Source: Flammula alnicola (taxonomy: Eukaryota > Basidiomycota > Agaricomycetes > Agaricales > Strophariaceae). Taken from it: a stretch of 33,870 nucleotides of DNA. Positions 31,816 through 33,870 of this stretch are shown here, in pieces. The position numbers and the translations under genes were made by a program. The stretch covers positions 1 to 33,870 of the forward strand of contig JADNRV010000446.1 in the NCBI GenBank assembly GCA_015499995.1. The letters are read 5' to 3'. Every line of letters begins with the position of its first letter. Within the stretch, counting starts at the first letter, position 1. The notes under the pieces were generated by a model. That model worked only from the letters and a program-made list of their open reading frames with translations, made no database searches and was not told the origin of the DNA.

Positions 31816-32867
31816 ATGCCTGCTGTCCTCTTCGTGTTCACTTCCGCCAATAAAACTCTGACTGGTGCGCAGACTGTACGTCGTGATAGACTCTGCCCAC
31901 GGCGTTAACGGTTCTCATTCGGCTCACGCACGTTTTCTAACGACAGGGTTGGTATCTGCCTGAAGCTGCACATCCTTACTACATCATCGCCCCGCACGCT
32001 ACCATCGACTTTGCCTCTCCTAATGGCGCGAACCCACCCATCGACGAGGGTAGCGTTAAGGTAAGGCCTCTCTTCCCATATCATCCTGCTTACGGAGCGC
32101 GTTGAAGCCATCTATCGCAGGCTTTCGCCAAGGACGAGGACTCTGTCAAGTTCTTGAACGACGAAACCGTGAAAGCCAAATTCGCCAAAGCCAAAAAGCT
32201 CTCGGAAGTCCAAGTCAAGGACTACGACGCCATCTTCTATGTTGGAGGTCACGGCCCTGTTTTGGATCTCGCCGCAGATCCTGTCAACGCTAAATTGATC
32301 TCAGAGGTGCGCCACTCCATTCATTTGCAAGTTTAAAACATATTGATCGAGATCACGCAGTTCTGGGGAGCCGGCAAGATCGTGTCGGCTGTATGCCACG
32401 GACCTTCGTAAGAGAAGCGTTCATTGATAGGATCAGGCATGAACTAACGGGCTTGTTAATAGTGCTCTTGTTGGCGCCGTAGACGCCTCTGGGAAATCGA
32501 TCTTCGCAGGAAGGAACGCTACTGGGTTCTCAAATGCGGAGGAAATTGCAGTAGACAAAGTCAAGGTCAGCACTCCCTCGCCCCTTCCTTGAGTGAGGGG
32601 GAATCAAATATTCACCTTTTTCCGTGACCAGGAAATCCCATTCCTATTAGAAGATAGGATCGTTCAGCTTGGAGGCAAGTATGACAAGGCGGCCGAGCTA
32701 TGGGGGGTAAGCACTAGTATCCTGTCAACGCGAGATCTAGCTCTTAAATCTGAGTTGTCATTTAGCCCAAGGTTGTCGTCGATGGACGGCTCATAACGGG
32801 CCAGAACCCAGCCTCTGCTGCACCAATTGGGCACGCCATTCTTAAAGCCATCAGCGTCGCTGCCTGA
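31816..32867 (+). CDS. DJ-1/PfpI superfamily protein, Hsp31-like
   Basis: Hsp31-type proteins are cytosolic stress proteins reported as glutathione-independent glyoxalase (methylglyoxal to lactate) and chaperone. Seven exons join in phase: 31816-31875, 31947-32060, 32121-32306, 32361-32407, 32463-32565, 32632-32706 and 32766-32867, giving 228 residues (family about 235). The start MPAVLFVFTSANKTL and GWYLPEAAHPYYII carry the conserved acidic residue (E26). YVGGHGPVLDLA is the loop over the active site, and SAVCHGPSALVG is the nucleophile elbow with catalytic Cys132 and His133. The C-terminal VVVDGRLITGQNPASA is the final strand-helix of the fold. A strong TATA box upstream suits stress induction, which is inference. 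Members named Hsp31, Hsp32 or glyoxalase 3 cannot be told apart here. Confidence 0.92.
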
Positions 32868-33061
32868 AAAGCTAGTAGACCTGATCGTAGAGATATTGAT
32901 AATGTAGATCGCGAGCTTGATCCTTGCGAATGTAATTCGATTGAAACCTTACTGAGCAGTCGATAAGATAACGCAAAAAAATCTAACAGCCATGATATTA
33001 CACCTTTCAGAAATAAACGAACACACCGCGCCTCGTACAGTCCAAGATTGACGCATTGTGT
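32868..33061. other. Convergent 3' region, Hsp31/DJ-1 and U2B''
   Basis: The 194 bp separate two stop codons on opposite strands and carry both 3' ends. An AT-rich AATAAACGAAC near 33013 could be a poly(A) signal. Confidence 0.35.
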
Positions 33062-33870
33062 TCAGATATAGACCACAGACATGTGCCAGCCTTTTTTCAG
33101 TGTGAAGCCATCCAAAGCTTCTTTGGCAGTTGTCGCTAATTCAGGCGACTCGAATAACACCTGGGCCATTTTTACCCTCACGCCAGCGGCATTGAGGGCA
33201 GGAGACCACGTTACGTGGGTTTTTTGGAAACCTTTGTATCTATGGCGAGTGTACGTCCATAAGTACTTGAACCAGAACAACAATGTGGATGACGTACTGT
33301 TGGAACAGGACAGAAAGAACATCATCCGTCACTTCTTGAGGCAGATTTGTACATAGTAGCCGCGATGATGGCTGTTGAACCTGGGTGGGCATACTGGATG
33401 GGGCCACAGCTTTGCAAGAAATATGGTGTGAAGCAGATGTTTGAATAGAATTCTCAAGTAACACGACGTACAGGCATCGTTCTTTTGTGCTGTCTCCTCC
33501 TCATCGTCAATTTCCATCTCCTCGTCTGAATCTTCAGCCTTTTCCCGCTTTGGCTGTCGTTCGGAGTCTCCTACGTCTCCGTCTCTCGGTCTCTTGCCGT
33601 TCTGCGTCAGTACAGCACTTGCATTCGCTGCGGTTGGGGAACAAATTCAGGGTCTTCAGCTCGGAGGGTAGCATACGATTTCGATTTGGCGTAATCAATG
33701 TGCTGTTGGAACGAGTTTGTTCAGCCTTGTTTCGGTGTTAGCGCATCTTCAGAGGACTCACCAGGGGTTTATCGTAGAAAACCATGCCCTCGCATGCCCG
33801 CATGGCTGAAGTCGCGCCTGCGAGGTCTGTAAAGACAAGAAACGCCTGTCCGCGCATTTTCTTGGCTTTT
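33062..33870 (-). CDS. U2 small nuclear ribonucleoprotein B'' (U1A/U2B''/Msl1 family), C-terminal part, with an apparent frameshift
   Basis: This family binds the U2 (or U1) snRNA hairpin in the spliceosome. The gene enters from the right edge. Visible exons are 33762-33870, 33472-33702, 33298-33409 and 33062-33239. The first carries the end of RRM1 (KMRGQAFLVFTDLAGATSAM, the RNP1 strand, then MVFYDKPL). The next gives IDYAKSKSYATLRAEDPEFV, then a Lys/Glu-rich linker (NGKRPRDGD). RRM2 follows with LLCTNLPQEVTDDVLSVLFQ and GVRVKMAQVLFESPELA, ending WHMSVVYI. Within 33626-33640 the frame slips: exon 33472-33702 is 231 nt, where phase on both sides needs one more base. Without it translation stops near 33615. 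RRM2 remains intact beyond, so a sequencing error or very recent mutation is likelier than an old pseudogene. Confidence 0.82.

Noticed and set aside
1..33870. tRNA, rRNA or CRISPR features
   Set aside because: No cloverleaf with intact A and B boxes, no rRNA-like segment and no regularly spaced repeats were found on reading both strands.

Overview
The window is nuclear DNA from a filamentous basidiomycete, most likely a mushroom-forming agaricomycete. Genes are densely packed and split by many short introns (about 41-90 nt, GT..AG). The proteins look fungal (APSES/ankyrin MBF factor, Kha1-type antiporter, Dbp8, Mob1). The mobile DNA includes a retroelement with the Gag and RT/RNase H layout of agaricomycete DIRS-like elements. 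No tRNA, rRNA or CRISPR array was seen. The species cannot be fixed from sequence alone.

Layout. (1) 1-2.2 kb: the 5' end of an Elongator subunit gene (ELP2, minus strand) diverges from a small phosphopantetheinyl transferase gene (PPT2). PPT2 converges on an acidic protein of unknown function. (2) 2.2-13.4 kb: a repeat-rich accessory block. It holds a hAT-like MITE with a perfect 8-bp target duplication, a CTAG-rich stretch, a possible transposon ORF, and a 3'-truncated DIRS-like retroelement (Gag, reverse transcriptase, RNase H). The retroelement ends in a 114-bp copy of the 5' end of the acidic gene 7 kb upstream, followed by two tandem Helitron-like units. Two related Tc1/mariner-like MITEs with TA duplications follow. 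(3) 13.4-33.9 kb: a conserved genic block: KHA1 K+/H+ antiporter, MBP1-type cell-cycle transcription factor, an unrecognised multi-exon gene, CDC14 phosphatase, an unrecognised 471-residue protein, DBP8 RNA helicase, a BTB/POZ protein with an apparent frameshift, MOB1, an Hsp31/DJ-1 family protein, and the C-terminal part of the U2 snRNP B'' gene, which also carries an apparent frameshift.

How the genes relate. MBP1 (G1/S transcription), CDC14 (mitotic exit phosphatase) and MOB1 (mitotic exit kinase activator) lie within about 14 kb, although other genes separate them. DBP8 (18S rRNA maturation) and U2B'' (splicing) are ordinary housekeeping genes. Exon structures were joined by hand, requiring consensus splice sites, reading-phase agreement across every junction and resemblance to remembered families. 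No alignment or database search was possible. I see no clearly new biological system. The most unusual objects are the retroelement/host-gene/Helitron chimera and the unrecognised genes.
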